Positions 13,646-24,762 of a stretch of 64,000 nt of DNA are shown here, one piece after another. Location of the stretch: positions 90,311,168 to 90,375,167 of the forward strand of contig OY757904.1 in assembly GCA_963585895.1 (NCBI GenBank), read 5' to 3'. Origin of the DNA: Sepioteuthis lessoniana (taxonomy: Eukaryota > Mollusca > Cephalopoda > Myopsida > Loliginidae). A program made the translations under genes and the position numbers. Position 1 is the first letter of the stretch; each line of letters opens with the position of its first letter. The notes under the pieces were generated by a model, which made no database searches, was not told where the DNA came from, and worked only from the letters and a program-made list of their open reading frames with translations.

Positions 13646-15081
13646 TATACTTGAATATAATGAAATCAATTTAGAAACACAGCGAAATTCCCATACACAG
13701 AAATCTTAGGAAGTAAAGCAATTTTCAATAATCTCCCACTGGGCAAAGCTTTCAACTTCCTATGGTCTCAAGGTTGATAACGAGAGAATAGAAAATTAAT
13801 AGTTTCTGTTCTTGTGTATAATTTCACATACTATCATAACGCCTCCAGGAAGCAACTGTTGAGCTGATATTAACAATATAATTATGGAAGAACCTTAGAA
13901 TTAGCCTGTTCCTGTTCAAGTGCTTTACATCCTTGATTTTGTTCCAGTCTTGCATATATCGATAATGGGAAAAGGTTAGTAGTATAACTGGGACGTGACC
14001 AGTCAGAAACGTTACGTAATAAATGTAGCATAGTGTAACATAACATTTCCCTTTGTAAAAAGATACCTTTATCTCAACTTAGCTTATATATGTAATATTC
14101 CTAATATTTAGTATATGCTTATTTATATAACGTATTGCCTTGTTTAATAGAACTTTCAAACATTAATCCAGCAATTATTCTTTTGTATATCAATATCCTT
14201 ACTGTTATTATTCAATACGGGCGCAATATTGAATTTATTATATTTCTTTTATTACATGTTTCTTAAATTAATTCAGCTAATCAAAATTATTGACTTCTTT
14301 TCTCATTTATCACATGATCACGTGATAAGCTTCCACAATTTACAAAATAATAATTCATTTCCAAAAATTTTAAAGAGTAAAATATCTATACTTGCAGCGT
14401 AAAATATGTTTCCATTTTGATGAACGTTAGTAATATTAAGGAAATTATTACAGATATCATAGAATCGAATTGATAACAGTGGTATGCAAAAAAAAAAAAA
14501 AGATAAAATATTTCTATAAAATCAAAAAAGTCACACATTAGTTACATTAAAAAACTGAAAATAAGTTTGTTACGAAAAGAAGGCATCTATATATCCAGAG
14601 ATGTAAAAGATTTTAACTGGTAAACTATTCTATTTTTCTGAAAAAGACATAACAATGCACTTCCAAAATTCACGTAGAAAACAAGTGATTATTATAGAGA
14701 GAGTATGAATATGTCATCACGGTTTACCTAAAAATATTTTGCATATAAAGTGCTGTTTTCAGGACGACAACTGAATCCATTAAGTCAGTATTTATCTTGT
14801 GTTCTTTGCTTTTTATAATTATACTCTGACAATTCCCACAAAAATTATTTATATAGATTTTATACTTTTGAAAGCAATATAAGATTTCGTTCATTTTCCC
14901 TTTTCCCAAACGAAAAGACATCAAGATACACTATGTATTCAAATAAGAGTGGATATATAGTGACACGCAAACGTGTTAGACATATAGGATTTTAAAGAAA
15001 ATTATTATTTCTATTATTACTACAAACCTAAAACTTGAGATGAATATTGTAAAATGTAGGATACACAGTGGATTTTTTTTA

Positions 15082-15149
15082 ATCATATAACGTGTGAAAG
15101 CACGTGTGATACCCTGTCCTCATCAACCGCCAACCAGGGTGATAACACA
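15082..15149 (+). repeat. Dispersed repeat, copy a (partner at 27541-27611)
   Basis: Shares GTGAAAGCACGTGYGATA, CCTCATCA and GCCAACCAGG blocks in the same order with the reverse complement of 27541-27611, over about 65 bp. Probably the end of an unidentified mobile element. Confidence 0.65.
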
Positions 15150-17231
15150 GTTTCGGTAGCTCAAGGTGGTATATAAGGATAAATAACAGTTGGCTTACAC
15201 ATAAATCTATTGACAAAACAATAGAAAGTAACTCTCAAAAGTGCGGGACACATTCCCAAAATTTAAATGAAGCAGAATAAAAATTGCTGTTTAAGATTGA
15301 CTTCTATTCAAATGATCAATTATTAAATTTCTGCCGAGCATTCCAGAATATGCTATGCATCAATGAACAGCACTATATATAGTTTGAACGGAGACTGAAG
15401 TTCTGGATGGCACGTGCAAAAGTTTGTATAATAACAAAGACAAACGAGATCTTACAATAATTTCGTGAGATGATTATTTATCTTATAACTGTTATGGGAT
15501 AGAATATTGAAAGATTTCCAACAACCACGCCTCTATAGTTACAATTAGACCCATTATTCGTAGAATGAAAGGAACATGGCCTGATAACCGGTCTAGCTTG
15601 AAAAGGACGTCCTCCTCCTAAAGTAAGTGAATGAACAGTTGATAAGTAGTGCCCATGCTATTCCCAACCTAAGAACTTCCGAATGTTCTCATGACAACTG
15701 ACACAGAAGTGAACAAAGATACAGTTATTTAATCACTCCAGTGGGTAGGAATGTATTTTTTAATTCCTCGAAAGATATCTTGGCTGAAGCTTAGGTGATC
15801 GAAGACTTGTTTACTAAGTGTTCATTTTTATCTCGAGAAACCTATTCTATTCTTGAACAAAATTCAATCACATCTCCTTCGAGTTTTTGTCTTACCTAAG
15901 CGACATTATACTAATAAATAATCGAAATATTTAAATGATTTGGGTTGAAGAATTAAAGTCATATGCAAATTTTCTGCTTGTAAGCATTAGATATGAATTA
16001 TAATTTTTATCTTCTACTGTTGTTGAACAATTCATTTAAAGGAAATGTTTGACCCAAAAGAAACGAGAAGATTGTCAGTGGTAAAATCAATTGTGAAAAA
16101 TGACTGTTAGCGAAAGGAAATAAGATGAAAAAGGTCAGTTGGAAATGGAGAAGCTTTTGAAATTGAGAGAAACAGTGATAGCAAAGAAAATGAAGTGTGA
16201 ACGCCACATGAAATAGAAGTTAAGTATGCTAAAACTAATAAGAACATCACGTTAATGAAGAAACACAACGGGGGACTGAGAGAGCTAAGGGATGGCCAAT
16301 ATACCACATCGACTTTAAAAGTGGGATTCACTGATGAGCAGTATTTCAAGATTCTGTGTTCAAATTGATAGTGTACATTGGCGAGAAAGGGTAAACCTGT
16401 TGTTGGCAACAAGAGAAAAAAAGAGAATAATTATGTTTTATAGTTTGGAGTATAGTCTTTACCCACATATATTTTTGGCTTGAGGAACATCAGAAAAGAT
16501 TAAACTACCAAGAATATTTGTTGAACAGCCGTATTAGGCATAAATGGAATTGGAAATCATTTCTCTTTGTAACAGTTGGTGCATTTATTTTTCTAAAGAA
16601 ATGAAGGAATGTATATATCAGGCCGAAAAATGACTCTAGAGTGATAGGTATGAATCCCAGGTTTAAATTCCAAAGTGAATATATAGGAAATTTTCATAGA
16701 ACTTGTCTATAACGAACTAGAAATTTTTAAAAAGTGGTTCAGTTATGGGAACCTGTAATAGACTACTAAGATGTCTACATGTTACGAAACAAGATTGGTA
16801 AAGGTTACTGAAGAAGAACTGATTTTGACTTTTTCATACTGTTTTAAAATTTTGTCGAGAAAGTTATACCACAATTGAAAAAAGATTAATGTCTGAAAAT
16901 CTGAAATATTCTCCTTTGGTTTTTATTTAAAAAATGTTATTTCCTATGTTAGAAACAACAGTAAACTTGAAGAATTCATATGAGTGGAAAATATAAGCAA
17001 GTATCTGTATCGTTCCAAACTTAAAGAACTTATACATAGATATGTTGTATAATAGTACAAGACAGAAATAGAAATATTGGTTCTATAACAACCCAATTAA
17101 AGTGAAGCAGAAAACCAGAGCATTATGTCTATTAGATGTGTACAAAAAGTTCCTTTTTTACTATAGATAGAATGCATTGTAAAAATACATTTTTATTTGA
17201 AATGAAGAATAATAAGAAAATATTAACTTAG

Positions 17232-17258
17232 TATATATATATATATATATATATATAT
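17232..17258. repeat. (TA)n microsatellite
   Basis: 13 TA units. Confidence 0.95.
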
Positions 17259-17747
17259 GGAGTTTAGTTTTATTTTTCATCGTTTTATTTCCTTATGAAA
17301 ATAACAATCTCTTCAGATCACGTGAAGAACTCGATATTTTCGGAATGTCTTTGGCAAATGTTAAAAGAAAACCAAACCTCCATAACAGAATGGAGTATAG
17401 TAAAAACAAGTGAATAAATAAAACAGACGAAAAAAATTAAAATCTAGGAAAGATTTTGTGCTGTTGAATAGAAAAATCAAAACGAATTGTTAAAAAAAAT
17501 AAACAACCTATTTCAAATGTAGATAAAATTACAAATTCCAATGAAGAAATGTTAAAAAAAAGGAAAAAAAAGTCAAAGCAAAGAATGGAACCTTCACATG
17601 TAAAAGGATGCGTGACCTGAAAAAACATTTAAAAAAGAACTCATAACCGAAAAAGAATATCGTCACTTATTTGAAAATTGCAAACAGTGTGAATGAGGTT
17701 GTCATAAATCAGATTAGGTAATATTATATATAATATCATATTATACA

Positions 17748-17750
<3 letters not shown>

Positions 17751-17831
<81 letters not shown>
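17751..17831. repeat. (CA)n(TA)n(TG)n compound microsatellite
   Basis: 22 CA units, 8 TA, then 11 TG. Because CA and TG are complementary, the tract is itself an inverted repeat that can form a hairpin. Confidence 0.95.
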
Positions 17832-17960
17832 TAAATATTAGAATATCTTGAACATTCTCCATAAGTTTTAAAGACCTCGTCATATCAAATAAAAGATTTT
17901 AATTTCGTATTTACTAACGATATTCCTAAAGGAAGACGCATTATATCAAAATATTCAATT

Positions 17961-19198
17961 TTTATTATTTACTCCTTGAGAGTTTTTCACATCAGTTTTA
18001 GCAGATGGTCTTTTACAGGAGTTTGAGTGACAGCAAATCTTCTCAAGTCTCTGGGACACTTCAGTATTCTGGCCGTTCTCAATAATGCAGTAGTTTGGAT
18101 GGTCTCCACTTGTCCCCCAACTTCCAAGTCCTCCAGTCCCTTTAATAATAATTTAGTTACAGTACCAAAAGCACCAATCAAGATTGCTATAATTGTCACC
18201 TTCCTGTTCCATAGTTTTTTCAATTCCCTAGCAAGGGCGAGATTCTAATCCTTCTTTTCACTTTCTTTCATTTTTATTCTGTGGTCAGCCGGGACAGCGA
18301 AGTCCACAATTCAGCAAATTCTCTCCTTTTTTTTTTATTATTATAAGGTTTGGTCTTCTGTCGAGATTAGGTGATCCGTTTGTATGTCAAAGTCCCACAG
18401 GAGTTCATGTGTGTCATTCTCAAGGACAGATACTGGGTTGTGCATATACCATTTGTTCGTTTTTATCATTAAGGGTTTTCGGACTATTGTCTTCATCTTT
18501 ATTGTTATTTCTGCATTGTTTCGGTCAATATGTCCTCCGGCCTTCTTCAGGTGTTTGTCGAACTCGGGAACCTAAACGGAACTTCGAACTACGTCTTTTA
18601 TTGAATCCACGGAAGTCGCCTGTTCTGATTCCGTTGGCCATAACCGGGTACAAGTATTAAGTATTCCTGTATTGTTACTCGCCTGCAGTTAGGATTGAAC
18701 CAGCATCTTCCAGATGATTGTCTCCTTAGAAGCCTAGGGAACCAACGCCTATAACCGTTGTTCTATGTGTCCAGCAGGAATGCTTAACTCTTGTACCCGG
18801 TTATGGCCAACGGAATTAGAACAGGCGACCCCCGTGGATTCAATAAAGGACGTAGTTCGAAGTTCCGTGTAGGTTCCCGAGTTCGACAAACACTTGAAGA
18901 AGACCGGAGGACATATCGGCCGAAACTTTGTGGAAATGACAATAAAGATGAAGAAAACCGTCCGCAAATCCTTAATGATAAAAATCATCAAACTTCGTCT
19001 CAGAAATTTAGACAACCATTTGTTCGTATGGTCAAATTTAATTTTCTTGCACATCTCCCGGTGGATCACCTTGCCCACCCAGTTGTGTCTTGTCTTATAC
19101 TCCTTCGGTGCTTATTCGCTTGCTATATGATTGATGGTTTCGTCTCTATCACTACTTAACTTGAATTTGCTATTTTGTTGCGTCTTATCTATTCCCGC
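17961..19198 (-). mobile_element. RLE-type LINE relic, copy 3, split by an insertion
   Basis: The 3' tail TTTATTATTT and CTCAAGGAGTAAAT-type end are at the left. The 17987-18223 frame reads ELKKLWNRKVTIIAILIGAFGTVTK-like sequence (shown here in pieces: LWNRKVTIIAIL, GTVTKLLLKGLEDLEVGG, ETIQTTALLRTARIL), the conserved C-terminus of this family. The copy is interrupted at 18461-19014 by a foreign element with target-site duplication. It resumes with KKIKFDHTNK and ends at about 19198, directly against the 3' end of copy 4. Confidence 0.82.
18448..19027. mobile_element. 554-bp inverted-repeat element with tRNA-like core and 13-bp target-site duplication
   Basis: Arms 18461-18654 and 18790-18984 are about 195 bp inverted copies at roughly 90% identity by eye. 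The 135-bp spacer (18655-18789) carries, on the minus strand, a B-box-like GGTTCAATCC (18692-18701) and an A-box-like TATAGGCGTTGG (about 18740-18752), with tRNA-like spacing. The right end extends 30 bp past the arm (18985-19014). Flanks ACCATTTGTTCGT at 18448-18460 and 19015-19027 are a direct duplication, so the element inserted into LINE copy 3 as a unit. No coding capacity. It could be a foldback DNA element or an unusual SINE dimer. Confidence 0.82.
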
Positions 19199-21560
19199 TA
19201 CTCCAGGAGAATTTTTCACATCAACTTTAGCTGATGGTTTCCACAATAAGTCTCTTAAGTCTCCAGGACTCTTCTCAGTTTTCTGACCGATCTCAATAAT
19301 GCTGTAGTTTGGACTGTCACCATCCGTCCCGTTATTTTAAATCCTCTAGTCCTTTTAACAATCCTTTGGTGACTGTACCAAGATTACCAATTACAATTGG
19401 TATAATCATCACTTTCATGTTCCACAGTTTTTTCAATTCCCTAGCAAGATCAAGGTACTTCTCTCTCTTTTCGCAATCTTTCAATTTTACTCTGTGATCC
19501 ACCGGGACAGCAAAGTCCAAAATCCGACACGTTCTCTCTTTTTTATTGATTATTATAAGGTCTGGTCGTCTAGCCGAGATTCGGTAATCCATTAGTATCT
19601 CAAAATCTCTTAGAAGTTTGTGCATATACCATTTGGCAGAATGGTCAAACTTCAATTTCTTGCACGATTCCCAGTGGATTATCCAAGTCACCCAGCTGTG
19701 CCTAGTCTTATACTCCTTCTGTGCTAATTTGCTGCATTCGCTTATTATGTGATTGATTGTTTCGTCTCTATCACCACATAACCTACATCTGCTGTTTTGT
19801 TGTATCTTATCTATTCTCGCTTTGATATGGTTAGTCCTTATGGTGTTCTTTTGTGCTGCTATTGGAAGAGATTTAGTTTCTCTCTTAAGGTTTCTTTTTC
19901 TTAGGTATGTCCACGTTTTTTTGTTTTTGTTTTTTGTTTGTTTTTTTTTTTTGTTTTTTTTTGTGTGTGAGATATCGCTTGTTAGTCGCTTAAAACGTCC
20001 ATAGAGTTGTTTTTCTTCCCACTTTTGTTTTCTGGTTATTTTGTTCCGCTTGTTCTCGTGTCGTTAGTATTATTTTTGGTGGCTGCAATCAGTCTTCCTC
20101 CACCCTTTTCTATGAATTCTTTGAGTCGTTGTATCGATGTGTCAACGCTGTCTTTAATGCTGGCAAGTCCTCTTCCTTCCTCTCTTCTTGACACATATAG
20201 TCTTTCAATGTAATCTCTGGGATGTTAGACCTTGTGCATGGTCATTAGTTTTTTTTTTTTTTTTTTTTTTCGGGTCAATTTGTTAAGTTCTTCTCTGGTC
20301 CACATCAAGAATGGTTCCGAGTATCTTACGAGGTGAACAGCCCTGGTATTTATCCCTTTTACAAGGTTCCTGCCATAGAGTTTTGTCTCGAGTAATTTTC
20401 TGGTTCTTCTGAGATACTCTTTTTTAATTTTTTCTATCATTTCTGTTGTTTGATGGGGTCACCTTCCAGTATTCCCAAGTATTTGTCGGTTTCCTTTTCT
20501 CCGAACTTTCTGATGACTACTTGATTTGGTAGTTCGACTCGTTCCGTCATTTGTTGTTTGTCACTTTTCATTACTAGCATGGTGCATTTTTCTATGCCAA
20601 ATTCCATTCCTATATCTTGACTGTATATTCTCACGGTTTGTATGAGGGTCTCCAATTCTTTTTCGTTTTTGGCAAACAGTTTGATGTCGTCTATGTACAT
20701 CAAGTGGTTGATCTTTTCCTGATATTTACTTAGTTTCTAACCGGCGGTGCATTTCGTAAGGATGTGGTTGAGTGGCATCATGACTATCACAAATAGTAAT
20801 AGTGATAGTGCATCTCCCTGGAATATGACTCTCTAGAGCTTCACCTCCACTAAGCTTTTTCCTGCTGCTGTCAATTCCAATCTCCAGATTTGCATAGTTT
20901 TCTGTTCGACTTTGTCGGGTATTTTATACATTTTGCGATTGTGTAGTATCCGGCTTTGGGGACCATTTCGTAAGCCTTTTTGTAGTCAATCCAGGCCATA
21001 GCTAGATTTTTCAGTCTCGTTTTACTTTCGTTAAGAATGTGTTGATCTCTATATAATAGGTCCTCTGTACCTCTGGTTCTCTTGCAACATCGTTTCTGTT
21101 CGTCGGGGAAAGTTTCCACAGCTTATCAATGTGCCGTTAGTATTTTCCGTATCATCGGTAGGCACGTTATTCGTCTATAGTTGGTTGGGGCAGTTCCTTT
21201 GAGGGTGTCTTTTTGAATTAGAGTGGCCTTCCCTTTGGTCATCCATTCGAGTATCTCAGTTTTCTGTATGCATATATTCATCTCCGTAGCAACTCTGTTG
21301 TGTATGGAGATGTATTTTTTTAAACAAAAATCTGTGTGCGCCATCTAGGCCAGGGGTTTTCCAGTTTACTATCTTTTTAAGTGTTGCCTTGAGCCCGTCA
21401 GGGTTTATGCTGACCTGAGGGCCTTCTTCGACCATTCGCAACTCTGTTTCCCTGTGGTTTATCCATTTGGCTTTTTAGTTATGATCTTTCCGTTTCCATA
21501 TTCTGGTTCAAAATATTTTGGTCTCTCTCGCATTCAGTTGTTAATATTACTTCGCCCATT
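19199..21560 (-). mobile_element. RLE-type LINE relic, copy 4 (extended; RT and endonuclease readable)
   Basis: Minus strand, 5' to 3' in broken frames: WMTKGKATLIQKDTLKGTAP (RT finger, about 21180-21250), AMAWIDYKKAYEMVPK (palm A, about 20950-21000), MYIDDIKLFAKNEKELETLI (palm C with both Asp, about 20640-20700), GMEFGIEKC, RRTRKLLETKL, a CRLCGDRDETINHIISEC knuckle (CX2CX8HX4C, about 19735-19795), and ARRPDLIIINKKERTCRILD then FAVPVDHRV (endonuclease PD...D, about 19500-19580). The C-terminal GTVTKGLLKGLEDL is at about 19340. Frameshifts and a poly-T insertion (20252-20270) disable it. It is the best copy for placing domains. Confidence 0.88.
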
Positions 21561-21565
21561 TTCCC

Positions 21566-22710
21566 CTCCCGAGTTTTTCACACCGGCGTTTTCTGATTAT
21601 CTTTGATTGAAGTCTTAGTGACAGTAAGTTTCCACAGGTCTCCAGGAATCTTATTAGTCATCTGGCTGATCTTAAGAATTCTCTAGTTTGTATGGTCACA
21701 GCTCGGCCTCCGATTTCCAACTCTTCCTACCCACTTCCCAAGACTTTGGCCACTGTTCCTAGCGTGCCAATTACAAATGGTATCACTGTCTAATGTTCCA
21801 CAATTTTTTTAGTTCTCTGGCGAGGTCCGGGTACTTGTTTCTATTTTCGTTTTCTTTGATTTTTACTATGTGGTTCGCCGGGACGGTAAAGTCCACTATA
21901 CAGCAGGTTTCCTTTATTTAATTTTTTCGTTAACAATCATTAGTTCTAGTCAAAGGATTAGGTGATCAGTTTGTCCCTCAAAATACCAGAGAATTCTGTC
22001 TCATTCTCCAGGACGTATTTTACTTTATGCATGTACCATTTGGTAATATGGTCAAATATCAGTTTCTTGCACAAATCCCAGTGGATCACCTTCCGCACCA
22101 AGAGGTGTCTAGTCTTACATTACCTTTGATTTAGTTTGCTACATTCGTTTAGTTTCTATCAACACATAACCTACACTTGCTATTCTGTTGCAAATTATCT
22201 ATTTTCCTTTTAAATAAAGAATATAGCTTTGTTTTGTGCTGCTATTGAAAGAGATTCAGTTTCTCTCTTAAAGGTTCTCTTTCGTAAACACATCCATGTC
22301 TTCTCATGTGAGATTTCGCAAGTTTGTCACTTGAAATGGCTATTGTTTTCTTCCGATTTCTGTTTCCTTGTAATTGTTGTTCTGTTTGTCCTTATATTGT
22401 CAGTGCAGATTTACTGGCCAATGGAATTAGTTTATCTTTGCTCTTTTTAATGTAGTCTTTGAGTACTCGAATTGATATATCCACGCTATTATCAATGCTG
22501 GCAAGTCTTCTTCCTCCTTTATTTCTTGACACTAATAGTCTGTCTATATCTTCTCTCGAATGAAATACCTTGTGCATTATCATCAACTTTCTTGTTCTCT
22601 GTTCCATTTCTCTGAGTTCTTCCTTTATCAATTTTAGAAATGATCCTGATTTACAAGGGGGAGCACCCAGGTGTTTATCACTTTAATGAGATCTCTGCTG
22701 CAGAATTTTA
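21566..22710 (-). mobile_element. RLE-type LINE relic, copy 5
   Basis: Begins at the 3' end (GTGAAAAACTCGGG on the minus strand) immediately left of which copy 4 stops. Readable: a degraded endonuclease region (21850-21960), the zinc-knuckle area (about 22140-22200), and the thumb REMEQRTRKLMIMHKVFHSR (22550-22620) with RLLVSRNKGGRRLASIDNSV. It is 5'-truncated at the (TAA)n/(TTA)n tract. Confidence 0.8.
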
Positions 22711-22712
22711 AT

Positions 22713-22731
22713 ATTAATAATAATAATAATA

Positions 22732-22770
<39 letters not shown>
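22713..22770. repeat. (TAA)n(TTA)n trinucleotide repeat, palindromic
   Basis: About 6 TAA units followed directly by about 12 TTA units, forming a perfect inverted repeat. The TTA part corresponds to the minus-strand (TAA)n tail expected at the 3' end of LINE copy 6. Confidence 0.93.
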
Positions 22771-22771
<1 letters not shown>

Positions 22772-23698
22772 CATGTGAGTTCACACTAATTTAAACAGGT
22801 GGTTTTTCACTGAAGTCTGAGTGACATTAAGTCTCCTTAAGTTTCCAAGACTCTTCTATATATTCTGGATGATTTTGACCGTTCTGTAGTTTGGATGAAC
22901 TCAATTCAACCTTTGATCTCCATTTCCTGAGTCTTTTTTCCATAGTTTTTGGGACCGTTCCAAGTGCATCAAGTGATAACATAGTCACTGTCATGTTTTA
23001 CAGCCTTTTCAGTTCTCTAGCAAGGTCCAAGTATTTGTCTATCTTTTCGCTTTCATTTATTTTCACTCTACGGTACTCTGTAATGGGAAAATTCTCTAGA
23101 TTGGGTGATCTATTTCTATTTCAAAATCCCAGAGAATTTGATAGGTTTCTTTTTCTAGGGTAGATTCTAGTTTGGTCAAATTTTAAACTCTTGCACAATT
23201 TCAAGTGTACAAATTTCCCACCCAGTCATGTCTACTCTTGTATTCCTTTTGTGCCAGTATGCTGCATTTGCTTATTATGTGATTAACTGTTTCATTTCTG
23301 TCATCTCATTTCATCTTGGTGTTCTTCTGTATAATAACAAATTTTGGTTCAAGATAAATAGTCCTCATGGCATTATTTTCAACTAATATTAAAAGTAACT
23401 CAGTTTCTCTTTTAATATTTGCCCTCCTAAGACATGTTCAGGTCATCTCGTGTGCAGTTTTCTTAGTTCGTTGCTTCAAGTATCCATACGGTTGCTTTTC
23501 TTCCCAATTTTGGTTTCTAGTTTTTTCCTGTTTGCGCTTAGATTATTTCAGTTATTGCCGTTACTGCCAGTAATTCATCTCTCTTTGCTCATTTTTATAT
23601 ATTCATTGAGTTTACGAATTGCTGGATCTTCAAATTTCTCAATACTCACGAGTCCTCTTCCTCATTCTTTTATTGTCACATAAAGTCTGTATATGTCA

Positions 23699-24310
23699 TC
23701 GCCTGTTTGGTTGTAACACATATATTCAGTTTTGTGTGCATTGACATGGAGGCCAATACCTACGGCGGCTCGTTCCAAACTATGCAGTAGTGTTTCGGCT
23801 TGGTTATGTGTATTCGCCAGTAACGCTATGTCATCGGCGTAGTCGGCGTCGGTAATTGTTTTTGCGGGGTACCTTTTGCTTCTTTTCTTTGTCAGCTCGA
23901 AGCCATTTTCTCTGATTTTGTCGATCGAAGTTCTAAGCACGTAGTCTAGACAGATGATTAAGAGGTATGGGGCTTGCGTGTCCCCTTGCTACAATGTCGA
24001 AGTATTCTGTGTCTCCATCCGGTGAACGTACTTTCACTTTGGTGTTTCTGTAGAGAATTGTTATTGCTGCTACGGTTTCTTTTGGTAGGCCGTATGTTAG
24101 TAGGATTTGTTTCATCTTCCCTCTGTGGATGGAATCGAAGGCCTTGATAAAGTCGACAAATAGTAATGTCGCCAGTAGGTTTTTTGCCCGTACGCCTTCA
24201 AGGATTCTACGGATGGTCAATATTTGTGAAGTTGTGTATCTATTTCTTCGGAAGCCATTTTGGTTTTTCCTAAGGATGTGGTCTACGTTTAGCGAGAGTG
24301 AGTTTTCAAG
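23699..24310 (-). mobile_element. APE-type LINE reverse transcriptase fragment embedded in RLE-LINE copy 6
   Basis: Minus strand: NQNGFRRNRYTTSQILTIRR, LLFVDFIKAFDSIHRGKM, LLTYGLPKETVAAITILYRN, KVKVRSPDGDTEYFDIV, a frameshift, then LRTSIDKIRENGFELTKK, DADYADDIALLANT (catalytic YADD, about 23820-23860) and LERAAVGIGLHVNAHKTEYM. These motifs are RT palm motifs of an APE-carrying family that also occurs at 33252-33684 and 40430-41990. One frameshift near 23940; otherwise long open frames, so this piece looks younger than its RLE host. Confidence 0.85.
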
Positions 24311-24510
24311 AAAGATATTTCTTTGGATTTTTACCTCTGCTTAGGTTTTTTTCAGTTAGTTCATTCTAGTTAGTTTTCTCTGGCTGTCGTGATGAAGGTT
24401 ACGGCTTCCTCTGATATCTTGAATATTTTTAGACATTCTATGATCACGTTTACGTTTTTTTTTTGTCTATCCATGTCATAATTACCTTTTTCCACTGTCT
24501 TGAGAATATG

Positions 24511-24513
<3 letters not shown>

Positions 24514-24556
<43 letters not shown>
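24514..24556. repeat. (TA)n microsatellite inside LINE copy 6
   Basis: About 21 TA units. Confidence 0.96.
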
Positions 24557-24560
<4 letters not shown>

Positions 24561-24762
24561 GTCATCTGTTTCTCTTGTTTCCTTCTGACATCTTTTCTGT
24601 TTTCAGTAAATAAACCACATCTTTTAAGTGAGTAAAATATTATCTCATTTGTACAGTTCCCCATCATAGATAAACTCGTTTGTAGTTGCTTGTGATGTTT
24701 CCTTTTTGAAGGATCAGAGAAGTTTTCCCCCTCGTCGTCCATTCAGAAATTTTTTCTTCTTG

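Larger units (their letters stand above)
13646..17750. other. About 4.1 kb of AT-rich sequence without recognisable genes
   Basis: The short open frames at 14724-14924, 16007-16412 and 17437-17628 carry no motif. Contents: an E-box-containing near-palindrome at 14307-14328 (TTATCAC...GTGATAA), a dispersed repeat at 15082-15149, a (TA)n at 17232-17258 and A-rich runs at 14487 and 17540-17570. Confidence 0.5.
22771..24762 (-). mobile_element. RLE-type LINE relic, copy 6 (mosaic)
   Basis: The RLE family is recognisable at 22771-23698 (C-terminus to the thumb, ending at DDIYRLYV) and again at 24310-24762 (palm A MTWIDKKK, IIECLKIFKISEEAV, and an LQKG/finger segment). Between them, 23699-24310 belongs to a different LINE type, listed separately. 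The RT part of the RLE element that should lie between the two halves is missing. A (TA)n tract (24514-24556) has grown within it. Confidence 0.75.

Noticed and set aside
14307-14328. E-box palindrome as a regulatory site
   Set aside because: 20 of 22 bases are symmetric with CACATG/CACGTG, but there is no nearby gene to regulate; mentioned only within the spacer entry.
18791-19159. 122-aa plus-strand open frame
   Set aside because: Runs through the right arm of the inverted-repeat element into LINE copy 3; a chance frame across two repeats.
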